The translations under genes were made by a program, and so were the position numbers. Positions 31,409 through 41,560 of a DNA stretch of 64,000 nucleotides are shown piece after piece. Source of the DNA: Acetobacterium sp. KB-1 (GTDB lineage Bacteria; Bacillota; Clostridia; Eubacteriales; Eubacteriaceae); the NCBI RefSeq assembly GCF_003260995.1, contig NZ_CP030040.1:416979-480978 (forward strand). Reading direction: 5' to 3'. Every line of letters starts with the position of its first letter. Position 1 is the stretch's first letter. The notes under the pieces were generated by a model that worked only from the letters and a program-made list of their open reading frames with translations, was not told where the DNA came from and searched no databases.

Positions 31409-32251
31409 ATGACTCAACAAACCAACAAAACCGATTTTGATTTACTACTGGCGATGCGCCATGATAATGGTGCGGATTTTTGGGCAACTCCGGATGGTCG
31501 TCTCGGCATTGAAAAACCAATCAGCACCTTGACAGCTTTGATGATCATCAGTGAATTAAATATTAGTGAAGATTCTGAGGCGTTGCGAGGGGCTGCGGAT
31601 TTGGTGCTGGCAGCAATCAGGGAAGATGGTCGGGTGCGGATTGCGCCAAAAGCTGCCATCTATCCCTGTCATACAGCACATGCGGCAGCAGCCCTTTGTC
31701 GTAATGGTTATGCCGAAGACAAAAGGGTTCAGTCGATCTTTACCTGGCTCTTAGCAAATCGATTTAAAGATGGCGGATGGCGGTGTAATAAATTCATTTA
31801 TGGTCGGGGTCCGGAAACGGAATTTTCAAATCCCAATGTTACACTTCTGGCCTTGGATGCCTTTCGATTTTCAAAAAAATATCTGGACAGCAAAGAACTG
31901 GACGACGCGGTAGAAACCCTTCTTGATCATTGGACTGTAAAAACACCAGTGGGTCCCTGTCATTATGGAATGGGAAGCTTGTTTATGCAGGTTGAATATC
32001 CATTCTTAAGGTATAATCTTTTTTATTATACTTATGTGCTGTCTTTTTACCCAAAGGCCCAACAAGATCAACGGTTTAAAGCAGCGTTTGAAGCACTTAG
32101 CCAAAAACTGGATGATCAACAGATGTTGAAAGTCGAACATCCTAACCGAAAAATCAGTCATTTTAGGTTCTGTCAAAAAGGATGTCCTTCTGAATCCGCC
32201 ACCAGCAGATACGGTGAAATCGTCAAAAACATAACCATCAGACCGGTTTAA
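31409..32251 (+). CDS. prenyltransferase/squalene-cyclase-like alpha/alpha-barrel protein
   Basis: Protein of 280 aa with QW-like helical repeats: AAADLVLAAIREDGRVRIAP-like, HTAHAAAALCRNGYAEDKRV, then RFKDGGWRCNKF and NPNVTLLALDAFRFSKKYLD. The DGGWRC...GPETEFSNPNVTLLALDA arrangement is seen in bacterial proteins annotated as prenyltransferase/squalene oxidase repeat proteins. The catalytic DxDD of hopene cyclases is absent, so cyclase activity is doubtful. The Cys/His set (YPCHT, GPCHYG, KGCPSES) may bind zinc. GAAAGGAAACC precedes the ATG. Monocistronic. Confidence 0.6.
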   Translation: MTQQTNKTDFDLLLAMRHDNGADFWATPDGRLGIEKPISTLTALMIISELNISEDSEALRGAADLVLAAIREDGRVRIAPKAAIYPCHTAHAAAALCRNGYAEDKRVQSIFTWLLANRFKDGGWRCNKFIYGRGPETEFSNPNVTLLALDAFRFSKKYLDSKELDDAVETLLDHWTVKTPVGPCHYGMGSLFMQVEYPFLRYNLFYYTYVLSFYPKAQQDQRFKAAFEALSQKLDDQQMLKVEHPNRKISHFRFCQKGCPSESATSRYGEIVKNITIRPV

Positions 32252-32428
32252 ATTATTGGTGAAAAGATGTCGGTTCAAGAAAGTATGCATGTTTAAACAA
32301 ATTAAAAATCATGGGCTCATAATGACAATTTTAAAAACGATATACCTGGCTGGTATCGTTGAGATTGATAAAAAGAGACAAGCTTTGACAGATTCAGGTC
32401 CAATGTCTAGAATTATCCGATCAAAATA

Positions 32429-32818
32429 TCAGGACAAGCCACTGTTTTTTATGGTTGAACGAATGATTTCTTTCATTGTCGAGATGCCAGCGTCTTTATG
32501 AACATAATTTGCGGCTCCCAGTTCAAGGCACTCTTTGATTTCGTCAAGATCACTAATTGATGAAATCATAATAATGATGAAATCTGGATTCAGATCGAGT
32601 AAAATTTCGATCAGTTCTGTTCCAGAGTGACCAGGCATGTTGATATCGAGAAAAATGAGGTCAGGGTAGCTTGTCGTGTCAAGATCAGCTAAGAGTTCAT
32701 CGCCACTGGCATATTCCTTCACAACAGACAGATTAAGTTCCTGGCAGATATTATGAAGAATTTTTCTTGAAAAAATACTATCATCAGCAATAGTGCATGT
32801 TAATTTTTGAATGTCCAT
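32429..32818 (-). CDS. CheY-like single-domain response regulator
   Basis: Protein of 129 aa. Receiver residues are all present: acidic pair in TIADDS, phospho-acceptor Asp in LIFLDINMPG, Thr/Ser in IIMISSIS and Lys in YVHKDAG. No output domain, so it works by protein contact. It lies 15 bp downstream of the pentapeptide/channel gene on the same strand and is presumably co-transcribed with it, which links phosphorelay signalling to the channel. AAAGGAGAT precedes the ATG. No histidine kinase is nearby. Confidence 0.9.
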   Translation of the reverse strand: MDIQKLTCTIADDSIFSRKILHNICQELNLSVVKEYASGDELLADLDTTSYPDLIFLDINMPGHSGTELIEILLDLNPDFIIIMISSISDLDEIKECLELGAANYVHKDAGISTMKEIIRSTIKNSGLS

Positions 32819-32833
32819 TCAGATTATCTCCTT

Positions 32834-34048
32834 TTAAACACGATCATTCTGGTTGATTGAACGATTACTGTCGATATCACATTCAGTATTACAATTTTTT
32901 TTTCGAATTGATGATACCGGAAACTCGCCCTGAAACAGAATACCAATGCGTACCAAAAAAGCTCCTAATAAGATATAGCCCATTAATGATTGAACAAGAA
33001 TGACAATATGTCCAATATAAGAAGTAGGATTCGCATTAATCTCACCAAAACCAAGGCCCGTCATGACAATGACTGAAAAATAGAAAGACCTAATTAAAAC
33101 AAGAAAATGATTGCTTGACTGATTAATAACCAGATCATTAGTAAAGTGTGGGAAAATAGTATAAATTAGAGCAAAACCCAAAGTAGTTGCCAGAAACACT
33201 AAAATTAAACGAATCGTTGATGAACCATAATCGGTAATCCACCAGAAAAACTTGACTACCGGATTGATGATGGAATTACCTAAACTTTTTAAAAGTTTGA
33301 AAAAATTAACTATGGGGTTATGTTTGAATGTTTTTATATAGTCTGCGGTTGCAAGTTTTTTTTCTTCATACCAGTTTTCCCACCAGATACGGCGGATGTT
33401 ACATTGGAAGCTTGACAATAAGACTGGCTCGATTCTACAACTGCTTAGCCCAACACCGGTAAAATTAGTTTTCCGATCATAATAGCAATCCCAAAATATT
33501 GTTTCGCCATCGACGGAAATGGCAGAGAAATCAGTATCATACATCTGTACATTTTTCATATCACATCCGAAAAAATCAGAATAGGTAAACGAACTGCCGG
33601 TTAAGCAAGTGTCATAAAATGAAACATGAAGGAAATTGGCATAATCTGCTTGAGTATGAGCCATGTAGCTTTGATGTATTTTACTTTTAGAAAAGTTTGC
33701 GTAACGTAAGTCACAATGATTAAAACGGGTCGTGACAAAATTACCATCGGTCAGGGTGGCCTGAACCATACTGCATTCCTCGAAGGTTGCGCCAAATGCT
33801 TGAACCTTATCGATTTGACACGAATCAAAGACGCAGTTTTTAAAGACTGATTCGGAAAAGTTGGCATCACAAAAAGAAATCTTGCGAAAGTTAAATCCGG
33901 TCAATTCAATAGAGGTGAGTACTTTGTGATCAAAATTTATTGATAATTTTCTGTTTCTCCGGCGGAAAGTGTTCCAATCATTGCTTTTATTCTGTTCAAT
34001 ACAGTCAAGCAAATATAAAAAAATATCAAATTCATTATTTTGATCCAT
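32834..34048 (-). CDS. pentapeptide-repeat protein fused to a two-TM potassium channel
   Basis: Protein of 404 aa. Residues 45-200 are pentapeptide repeats (A/C-D/N-F/L-x-x), for example CDANFSESVFKNCVFDSCQI and HCDLRYANFSKSKI. They form a right-handed quadrilateral beta-helix. Residues 270-385 are an Ion_trans_2 pore: TM1 IRLILVFLATTLGFALIYTI, pore helix SFYFSVIVMTGLGFGE, TM2 YIGHIVILVQSLMGYILLGA. The filter reads TGLGFGE rather than TVGYGD; GFG-type filters exist, so K+ or mixed cation selectivity is likely. The beta-helix would be the cytoplasmic gate or sensor. It is followed by a CheY gene. Confidence 0.88.
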   Translation of the reverse strand: MDQNNEFDIFLYLLDCIEQNKSNDWNTFRRRNRKLSINFDHKVLTSIELTGFNFRKISFCDANFSESVFKNCVFDSCQIDKVQAFGATFEECSMVQATLTDGNFVTTRFNHCDLRYANFSKSKIHQSYMAHTQADYANFLHVSFYDTCLTGSSFTYSDFFGCDMKNVQMYDTDFSAISVDGETIFWDCYYDRKTNFTGVGLSSCRIEPVLLSSFQCNIRRIWWENWYEEKKLATADYIKTFKHNPIVNFFKLLKSLGNSIINPVVKFFWWITDYGSSTIRLILVFLATTLGFALIYTIFPHFTNDLVINQSSNHFLVLIRSFYFSVIVMTGLGFGEINANPTSYIGHIVILVQSLMGYILLGAFLVRIGILFQGEFPVSSIRKKNCNTECDIDSNRSINQNDRV

Positions 34049-34394
34049 AAAGATGACCTCGCTATTCGTATGATTCTTGGAAGCTTTGCTCTCCTATTTT
34101 TTAAGGAGAGTACTTAATAAATACCCCGGATCCATATGAATAACCAAGAAGGGGAAATTTTGTTAAAAATCTGACGCAAATTTTAAAATACGCTGCAAAT
34201 TTATAGATTATAAGGTTTGAATTTATATAATAAGATAAAAAAAATACAAGCGGATTAGTTTTGTCAGCGAAATTGACGGACAGATTAAGGTGATGTTCGC
34301 ACTACTTTCGCAAGGAATTTTGATCGCGATCGGGTTTACACGTTAATTGACAAATTCTTAAGAGAAGAAGCTTAATTTAGAAAGAAGGTATCAA
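34049..34394. other. AT-rich intergenic region between divergent units
   Basis: Divergent promoters are expected here. TATATAATAAGAT near 34225 is a plausible -10. 34258-34345 contains a short frame (SEIDGQIKVMFALLSQGILI) ending in TAA that may be a gene relic. No clear terminator. Confidence 0.4.
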
Positions 34395-36101
34395 TTGAAA
34401 TTAAAAAAGCGGATTATTATTTGGCTCATCGTGGCTATAATTCTAACCGGTTTACCAATTGGAGTGGTCGCAGCCAGTCAAGGCATTCACAGTTATAGTC
34501 AAGTCAATGATTTAGATTATGATGCTAAGATTGATGACCAAATCGTTATCATTTATCAGAATGAAGGCACGATTAAGGATCTGGGGCTGACGACGAATCA
34601 GATTGAAGCCGGCGAAAAACTAAATGATCAGGTTGATATTATCAAGGTCAAGGATGGAAGTCAGGCTGATGCGCTGGTTTTAGAGCTTTTAAAGAATCCC
34701 CATGTGCTGGCTGCTCAAAAAAATGCTTACCTCAAATTAGCGAGCCTACCAAATGATCCAATGTTATCCGAAGCCTGGCAATTTGAAGCAATCGGCGCCG
34801 ATAAGACCTGGGATCAGGTTAACAATAAAGAGTCAGTCGTCGTCGCGGTCCTTGATACCGGTCTTAATACCAACCACCCGGATATCATCGGCAAGTCTGT
34901 CGACGGTTATGATTATGTCATAGGACAAACGGCGACAATCGATGAGGTTGGCCATGGCACTGCGATCAGTGGCTGTATTGCGGCGATTGCCAATAATGAG
35001 ATTGGCATCACCGGAGTGGCCGGCATCGCGGATATTAAAATCGCTCCATACCGGGTTGGGGGTGAAACGGTCGATGATTACGAGGTCAATCTGGGTTATG
35101 CCTGTGCCGCCCTTTATCATGCGGCCAATCGCCCCGAGGTGCGGGCGATCAATATGAGCTTTGCGGGATATGAGGTGTCGCCGGTTTTGGAGACGGCCAT
35201 CGCTTATGCGGCCAGTGCGGGTAAGATTTTAGTGGCGGCTTCCGGAAATGATGGCGCCGTTCCAGAAAAAGCTGGGAAAATTACGATACCTTCTGCCTAT
35301 GACGGGGTCATTTCGGTCGGTGCCACGGATCGTGACAATGTGATTGGCGATTTTTCCCAGTATAACGAAAGGGTTGATCTGTGTGCACCAGGTGTTGAGA
35401 CTACGACTCTGTGGGCTCAGGATAATTATATCACGGAGTCCGGGACATCCCTTTCATGTCCCGTTGTAACGGGTGCCTGTGCGGTTCTGGTGGCAGCGGA
35501 TGCAACGCTTTCGGCAGCTGAGGTCGAGGCGGTGTTAAAAGAAACAGCCATCGACCTGGGTGTAAGCGGTCGTGACGATCACTATGGTTATGGTCTGATT
35601 CAACTGGATCAAGCTCTGGCCCAGGTCATATCGAAAGATCCCGTGGTGAACACCGCCTATCGTACCCATGTTCAAAATGACGGCTGGCAGGCGCTGGTGA
35701 ACAATGGTCAAATCAGCGGCACCGCGGGTGAAGCCCTGCGCTTAGAAGCCATTGAACTGAACGCCAGTGCCAGCAACTACGATATCGGTGTTCGGTATCA
35801 AACCCATGTTGAAAATCAGGGTTGGCACGATTTTGTGGAGAATGGTGAAGTAAGCGGAACCGAGGGTGAATCGCTACGTCTGGAAGCCATTAAAATTGTG
35901 TTAATCGGGGCAGATGCCGATCTTTTTGATGTTTACTATCAGGTTCATGTCCAGGATGTCGGTTGGATGGATTGGGCAAAGAATGGAGAGCCAGCCGGAA
36001 CCGAAGGTTTTGGTTACCGTCTGGAAGGGATTAAGGTTCAGGTGGGAGTAAAAGGAAGTGAAGTGCCGGGGAAAGTGGAACGCCCATATCTTAAACAATA
36101 A
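34395..36101 (+). CDS. secreted S8 subtilisin-like protease with three C-terminal ChW repeats
   Basis: TTG start (GAAGG upstream), 568 aa. A signal peptide (LIVAIILTGLPIGVVAAS) is followed by a short propeptide and the catalytic domain with Asp154 (VAVLDTGLN), His187 (GHGTAISG) and Ser352 (SGTSLSCPVVTGA). The last 150 residues are three clostridial hydrophobic repeats (THVQNDGWQ, THVENQGWH, VHVQDVGWM, each followed by SGTxGExLRLEAI). ChW repeats are thought to attach or assemble exoproteins at the cell surface. Two other ChW-bearing hydrolases lie in this window. Confidence 0.93.
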   Translation: MKLKKRIIIWLIVAIILTGLPIGVVAASQGIHSYSQVNDLDYDAKIDDQIVIIYQNEGTIKDLGLTTNQIEAGEKLNDQVDIIKVKDGSQADALVLELLKNPHVLAAQKNAYLKLASLPNDPMLSEAWQFEAIGADKTWDQVNNKESVVVAVLDTGLNTNHPDIIGKSVDGYDYVIGQTATIDEVGHGTAISGCIAAIANNEIGITGVAGIADIKIAPYRVGGETVDDYEVNLGYACAALYHAANRPEVRAINMSFAGYEVSPVLETAIAYAASAGKILVAASGNDGAVPEKAGKITIPSAYDGVISVGATDRDNVIGDFSQYNERVDLCAPGVETTTLWAQDNYITESGTSLSCPVVTGACAVLVAADATLSAAEVEAVLKETAIDLGVSGRDDHYGYGLIQLDQALAQVISKDPVVNTAYRTHVQNDGWQALVNNGQISGTAGEALRLEAIELNASASNYDIGVRYQTHVENQGWHDFVENGEVSGTEGESLRLEAIKIVLIGADADLFDVYYQVHVQDVGWMDWAKNGEPAGTEGFGYRLEGIKVQVGVKGSEVPGKVERPYLKQ

Positions 36102-36215
36102 GTTGGATTTCAGTTGAAGTTCAGTCAATCGATTAGCTGTGACCCTGGGATCTCTTGTCTTAAAAACAGTGCCATGCCTTTTCACAAAAAATAATTTTTA
36201 AAAAAAGGAGATGAA

Positions 36216-38231
36216 ATGAAAAAAATCAAAACAACTCAAAAGATAGTCCTGTTTATGTCTATACTATTGATGGTCAGTTTAGCCGGTTGTGCGAATTCAA
36301 ATGCCGGAAAAACGGTTAAACCGAGTGTGTCCGAGGACTATTATGGTGCCATTAATTATGACCTGCTAGCGGAAAAAAAGATTCCGCCAACTGAAGGATC
36401 GTGGTCCTTCTTCTATGAATTGGGTGAAAAAACATCAGTCCAGCTTCAAGAGATTGTCACCGAATTGTCAAATAGCAAAGAAACCTATCCCAAGGGCAGC
36501 AGTGAACAAAAAATAAGTGATTTGTACGACTGTGCCATCGATCTGGACAATCGTAACGCTCAGGGTCTTAAAGCCGTTACACCCTATCTGGAGCAGATTG
36601 AATCAGCCCGGAATCTGGAAGAATATCTGGATGGACTAATCGCTTTATCAACAATTGGCCAGTCCAGCTTGATTAATTATGGTTATTATCAGGATGACAT
36701 GAATTCGGATACAATGATGGTTGGATTCGAGTCGATGGATGATTTAATTGGCAAAGAATACATGGAAAACGATTCAATGCAGGCGTATTGCGACGCCTAT
36801 AAAGAGTATATCCAGGATATGTTAGTTCTTGGCGGTGAAGAAAAAGAGGCAGCCGGGACAAATGCCGAAGCAGTGTATGCCTTTGCCAGCACGGTGGCCG
36901 CACAGGCCTTGGCACCGGAGGAGTTTTATAACCCGGATCGCTACTATAATGTCTATAGCTATGAGCAGCTGCTGGCCCTTTACGGTAATATAAATATGCA
37001 AAAGTATCTCGAGGCTCAGGGGCTTTCTCGTGAGGATCACTACGTTGTTTTTGAAGTGGATGCAATAAAACAGATCAATGCGATGTTTACCGAAGAAAAC
37101 CTGCCGGTACTGAAGGAGTATACAAAATTTGTTGTATTAAATGATCTGGCCGATTATGCACCGGTTGATTATCGGGATCTTAAGCTCAATATGGAAATGA
37201 AACTGGATGGCTCTACTGAGAAAAAAACCGACGAGCGGTTGGCCTTTGACGAGGTGGAAACGTTTCTTCAGTGGGAATTCGGAAAGATCTATGTCGAAAA
37301 GTACTTTGATGAAAAAGCCAAGCAGGATGTTAAAACCATGGTTGCAACGCTCATCGAAGAGTACAAAGAAATCATCAACAGTCAGGATTGGATGAGCCCG
37401 GAGACAAAACAAAAAGCCATTCTGAAGCTGGATACCATGGATTTAAAAATTGGTTATCCGGATCAGTGGAGTACTATCGGCGAATATCTCCAGGTGAGTG
37501 CGAAAGAAGAAGGTGGTAGTTATCTATCAAATGTGATTGAACTTCGGAAGGCGAACAGGCAATTTGACTATGATGAATATAAAAAGGGCGTCAATCGGGA
37601 GCAATGGTATATGACACCCCAGGAAGTCAATGCTTATTACAATCCGGCCAATAATGAAATCGTCTTTCCAGCGGCCATCTTGCAGGCACCATTTTTTGAT
37701 GAAAATCAAAGTAATGGTAAAAATCTCGGTGGGATCGGTGCCGTCATTGCCCATGAAATCAGTCATGCTTTTGATAAAAGCGGATCTTTATATGATGAAA
37801 AGGGCAATTACAATATCTGGTGGACGGACGCAGAATATCAAAACTATGACACCTTGTCACAGAAAATCATTGATTATTACGGTAACTATACCATTTCTAC
37901 CGGAGATGCTGTTGATGGCACCCTGACCCTGTCAGAAAATATTGCTGATCTGGGGGCCTTGTCCACGGTCACAGCGGTGGCCGAAAAACAGGGCGAATCG
38001 CTGGAAGATGTTTACACCAACTGGGCAACGATCTGGGCCAAACTCACGACTCAGGATCTCGAAAAGAATTATTTGCTGAGCGATGTGCATGCACCGGCAT
38101 CAGTACGCGTCAATGCCGTGCTCAGTTCAATCGATGCATTTTATGACATCTATGGGATTAAAGAAGGTGATAAAATGTATGTCGCTCCAGATAAACGGGT
38201 AGCGATCTGGCAGACAAAAGCAACGAAGTAA
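36216..38231 (+). CDS. M13 (neprilysin/PepO) family metallopeptidase, lipoprotein
   Basis: Protein of 671 aa, full length for bacterial PepO. An N-terminal signal with lipobox LAGCAN indicates a membrane-anchored extracytoplasmic enzyme. The zinc site is HEISH at 513-517 (VIAHEISHAFDKSG), with the third ligand Glu574 in SENIADLGAL. NAYYNPANNEIVFPAAILQA upstream is the substrate-binding NAxY block. The C-terminal region ends VAIWQ rather than the typical CxVW of mammalian enzymes. It degrades peptides outside the cell and probably supplies peptides together with the upstream subtilisin. Confidence 0.93.
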   Translation: MKKIKTTQKIVLFMSILLMVSLAGCANSNAGKTVKPSVSEDYYGAINYDLLAEKKIPPTEGSWSFFYELGEKTSVQLQEIVTELSNSKETYPKGSSEQKISDLYDCAIDLDNRNAQGLKAVTPYLEQIESARNLEEYLDGLIALSTIGQSSLINYGYYQDDMNSDTMMVGFESMDDLIGKEYMENDSMQAYCDAYKEYIQDMLVLGGEEKEAAGTNAEAVYAFASTVAAQALAPEEFYNPDRYYNVYSYEQLLALYGNINMQKYLEAQGLSREDHYVVFEVDAIKQINAMFTEENLPVLKEYTKFVVLNDLADYAPVDYRDLKLNMEMKLDGSTEKKTDERLAFDEVETFLQWEFGKIYVEKYFDEKAKQDVKTMVATLIEEYKEIINSQDWMSPETKQKAILKLDTMDLKIGYPDQWSTIGEYLQVSAKEEGGSYLSNVIELRKANRQFDYDEYKKGVNREQWYMTPQEVNAYYNPANNEIVFPAAILQAPFFDENQSNGKNLGGIGAVIAHEISHAFDKSGSLYDEKGNYNIWWTDAEYQNYDTLSQKIIDYYGNYTISTGDAVDGTLTLSENIADLGALSTVTAVAEKQGESLEDVYTNWATIWAKLTTQDLEKNYLLSDVHAPASVRVNAVLSSIDAFYDIYGIKEGDKMYVAPDKRVAIWQTKATK

Positions 38232-38408
38232 TTTTGCTCTGCACGAATAAGGCAAATCATAAAAAAAGAATCAATTTCTCGTATGGTTTTGATAATATTT
38301 CTATAAGTGAATCGTAATATAAAACTGACAAAACCAACACCAGTGGACAGCAGGTCAGGCAATTACCCTTAAGATATTGGTTTAAAATGAACCACAGGGA
38401 GGCTGTAA

Positions 38409-38863
38409 ATGGAAAATAAAATAACAAAAAGAACGGATCTGTTGGATCGGAAAGGGCATGTAATCAAGCCCGGCTATGCTACGAAAATGCTATATAACTA
38501 TAACAAAGAGAATATTAAAGCCCATCCCTTCGCACTGAAGGAATGGGACTTTTATCAAATCTATTGCGGTGATTACATTCTTAAGATGACCATTGGCAAC
38601 ATTTCATATATAGCTAATTTTTCGGCTGAACTTTTTAATGTGACAACAAAGGAGAGTTACTCATTTTCAAGAATGAAGCCCTTGCCGCTAAAAAGCATTG
38701 TACTGCCAAATGACCCGGAGCAGCCGAGTCTTATTCGGGTTGAAGGTAAAGACTACACCATGAGCTTTGAAGTGCAGAAGACGCATCGGCAGCTAAAGCT
38801 GACGGCCAAGGACGATAAAATTGGGGCCATTAATATCGATATTGTCCTAAACAACGACATCAC
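38409..38863 (+). pseudogene. DUF2804 family gene, 5' half (split by IS21)
   Basis: N-terminal half of a DUF2804 protein (ITKRTDLLDRKGHVIKPGYA, then KEWDFYQI). Unexplained function. It is cut after IVLNNDIT by an IS21 element with a CATCAC duplication. The second half resumes in frame at 41831, so removal of the IS plus one CATCAC restores a full gene of about 340 codons. The insertion appears recent because neither half has decayed. Confidence 0.85.
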
Positions 38864-39124
38864 TGATTATTTCACGCTAAGAGTACCGCCAGTACACGCT
38901 AATGATACTGGCAGTACTTGAGATGATACCATTGGTTCACAAAATGATACTGATTATTTCACGCTAAGAGTACCGCCAGTACACGCTAATGATACTGGCA
39001 GTACTTGAGATGATACCATTGGTTCACAAAATGATACTGATTATTTCACGCTAAGAGTACCGCCAGTACACGCTAATGATACTGGCAGTACTTGAGATGA
39101 TACCATTGGTTCACAAAATGATAC
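38864..39124. repeat. left IS21 end in three perfect tandem 87-bp copies
   Basis: Units start at 38864, 38951 and 39038. Each begins at the IS terminus and includes internal GATACTGGCAGTACTT-type subrepeats typical of IS21 ends. Confidence 0.95.
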
Positions 39125-39156
39125 CGGTAATACCGGCATTCCCTAAAATGGGTTCA

Positions 39157-39984
39157 TTAAAGGTTTAATACAAAATCACGCATATTTATACTGCCTGAGC
39201 TGACAATGTGAGCACCATGTATAATGCGATCCATAATAGAATCAGCCAGAACACCACCACCGAGACGAGCATGCCACTCCTCGATCTTATACTGCGTGCA
39301 GAAAATGGTAGCACCGTTGTCATAACGGCGTTCGACCAGTTCAAAAAGAAAATGGAGTTCATCATCAGAAAGATCAGTAATTAGCCATTCATCAAGGATC
39401 AATAAGGGATAGTTCGTATATTTTTTGAGTTCCCTGCTTTGCCCATTCGGCTGGTTCTTTGCTTCGCCGTATTCCATCAGAAGGTCGGGCAAGCGAATAT
39501 ACCGGGTGCGAATGCCCTGTTTACAGGCTTCTTTTCCAATGGAACAAGCCAGATACGACTTTCCCGAGCCAGTGAACCCGCAAATGATGATATTCTGATT
39601 GTTGCTGATAAAAGTACCGGTAGCAATTTCCAGAATCAGATCTTTATCAAGATGTCGTTCAGCAAAGAAAACATCCTGAATGGCGGCATTCGGAATTCTG
39701 AATCGAGCCCGTTTTATAAGGCTTGCAACACGCTTGTTGTGCTTTTCCTGATAAACATAATCAACAATCATTTTCATGCGTTCGTCAAAAGAGAGGGTGG
39801 CATAAATCGTATCTTTGGCCTGTCTGTCAATCACCTGAATCATTTCCTCAAGCTGAATTTCGCGGAGTTTGCGTCGGGTTTCGTCATTAATCATTGTCGT
39901 AACCGCCGTAGTAAGATGCCCCACGGATAAAACCGGTGGTACTCGCTGTTTCAGCTTGATGAGCGGCATCCCGGTCTTTGGCAT
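39157..39984 (-). CDS. istB: IS21-family helper ATPase IstB
   Basis: Protein of 275 aa, slightly longer than the usual 250 aa; an internal start at 39894 (MINDETRRKLREI) would give the standard length. DnaC-like AAA+ ATPase with Walker A CGFTGSGKSYLACSIG, Walker B LLILDEWLITDLS and an arginine-containing TIFCTQYKIEEWH sensor region. It assists IstA in target selection. Separated from istA by 21 bp on the same strand. Confidence 0.93.
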   Translation of the reverse strand: MPKTGMPLIKLKQRVPPVLSVGHLTTAVTTMINDETRRKLREIQLEEMIQVIDRQAKDTIYATLSFDERMKMIVDYVYQEKHNKRVASLIKRARFRIPNAAIQDVFFAERHLDKDLILEIATGTFISNNQNIIICGFTGSGKSYLACSIGKEACKQGIRTRYIRLPDLLMEYGEAKNQPNGQSRELKKYTNYPLLILDEWLITDLSDDELHFLFELVERRYDNGATIFCTQYKIEEWHARLGGGVLADSIMDRIIHGAHIVSSGSINMRDFVLNL

Positions 39985-40005
39985 AAAGGATATCTTCGCC
40001 AGCGG

Positions 40006-41466
40006 CTAATATCGGTTCGAGATGTTTGTATGTATGTATCTCGGCGAACGAAGCGTTTTGAGGGCCATTTCGCAGGCATTTTCAAGCCGTACCGCCGAAT
40101 ATTTTTTAGCCAGTTTCAGTACCGACTTTGACGGATTAAAAGCTCTTTCCGGGAGCCGGGTATTTTCGAAAATCAGCTGAATCACCGCCAAAGTTGAAGC
40201 ACCGATGCTCTGTGCTTCTTTCATAAAACGTTCCTGATTCCATTCCGCCTGTTTAAAACTTTCAGGCAAATCTTCATCATGAGTCGACCAACCATCAATG
40301 GTATAGTATGGGAAACGATGATGACTGGCAATCCGCTCATTGTGGCAATAAATCTCAATAAATGAATCACCGACACGTAAATCGGCTTTTTTACCCGCAA
40401 ACTGATAAGGACAGGAATAATGATTCTTTTCAAAAACGATATGACAATCCGAATAGATTTTATTGTTGTAAAACCAGGTAACTGGCTCATAGGGATGCAC
40501 CGGTAATGGTCTCAAACAGGTGCGCTCAATGGTGTCGTGGATTTCAGTACGACTGCCTTGCCGTTTCTGGAAAGGCCGGTCATTAAACACTTTGAGAGCC
40601 GCCAGGACATCGACTCTCAAGTCGGCAAGGGTGTAGTAGACATTATTTCGAAGTTTGGCAATCACCGCCGTGGCGAGTTTACCAACGCTGCCTTCAACCG
40701 AAGCCTTTGCTTTTGGTTTTCGCACCGGGGCGGGCATAATAGCCGTGCAATAGTGATCACCCAAAGCTTCATAAGCTTCAGTGAGAATGATGTCACCTTC
40801 CCTGGGATGCGTAACAACACCCGTCTTGAGATTATCACAAACCGTGCGAACCGTTGAACCACCAAAGTATTCATACATGTGCACATGACAATTGAGCCAG
40901 GTATTTTGTTTCATATCTAAACATGGTTCAACATAGGTATACTGGCTGTAAGGCAAGGTGCCAACAAAGAGATAAACTTTTATCTCATCACCGGTCACCT
41001 GGTCAATCAGCTTTTGGGTTTTGCCACTCCAGTCAACTTCGGCGATCACACCCGGCTTATGGGTCAGATGATTGGTTAGCTTTTTACGCGCCACTTCATC
41101 GCGATAACCATTACAGAATTTCGTATAACCAACGTTGAGATGTGACGTGGCAGTGCATTGATCCCGATACTCTTGCCAGAGAATTTTGAGGGTGACGCCC
41201 ACTTTGGTCAACTCATTATGAACATAGTCATAATCCGGCAGCGCATAAACGGTTTCTTCAGCATGTTTATGCGGAAAGAACAGATGATAGACTTCGTCTG
41301 AAGACCGGTCTTTGATCTCATCATAAGAAAGATGCTGTTCTTCAGCAATACGGAAAACTTCATTAACAGAAGTTTTTGACATGTGTCGGCTGCGTGCGAT
41401 TGATGATTGCGAAAGCCCATTAGCACGCAATTCCATAATGAGCTTCACGGCAATTTTTCTGGACAT
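40006..41466 (-). CDS. istA: IS21-family transposase IstA
   Basis: Protein of 486 aa. N-terminal helix-turn-helix (ANGLSQSSIARSRHMSKTSV), then rve-type DDE core: Asp in VIAEVDWSGKTQKL, second Asp in TVRTVCDNLKTGV, Glu in KASVEGSVGKLATAV. The C-terminal beta-barrel and basic tail (RFPYYTIDGWSTHDEDLP and beyond) are typical. AGGAGGACATAA precedes the ATG. It appears intact. Confidence 0.95.
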   Translation of the reverse strand: MSRKIAVKLIMELRANGLSQSSIARSRHMSKTSVNEVFRIAEEQHLSYDEIKDRSSDEVYHLFFPHKHAEETVYALPDYDYVHNELTKVGVTLKILWQEYRDQCTATSHLNVGYTKFCNGYRDEVARKKLTNHLTHKPGVIAEVDWSGKTQKLIDQVTGDEIKVYLFVGTLPYSQYTYVEPCLDMKQNTWLNCHVHMYEYFGGSTVRTVCDNLKTGVVTHPREGDIILTEAYEALGDHYCTAIMPAPVRKPKAKASVEGSVGKLATAVIAKLRNNVYYTLADLRVDVLAALKVFNDRPFQKRQGSRTEIHDTIERTCLRPLPVHPYEPVTWFYNNKIYSDCHIVFEKNHYSCPYQFAGKKADLRVGDSFIEIYCHNERIASHHRFPYYTIDGWSTHDEDLPESFKQAEWNQERFMKEAQSIGASTLAVIQLIFENTRLPERAFNPSKSVLKLAKKYSAVRLENACEMALKTLRSPRYIHTNISNRY

Positions 41467-41560
41467 ATTTATGTCCTCCTTTATAATGTATTAAGGAATA
41501 TTGGATATTTATTCCCTGATATACATTATAAGGCAGCAGTATCATTCCATGAATAGCCAG

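Noticed and set aside
32256-32501. 81-codon frame between the cyclase-like and CheY genes
   Set aside because: It overlaps the 3' end of the CheY gene on the other strand; no ribosome binding site or domain.
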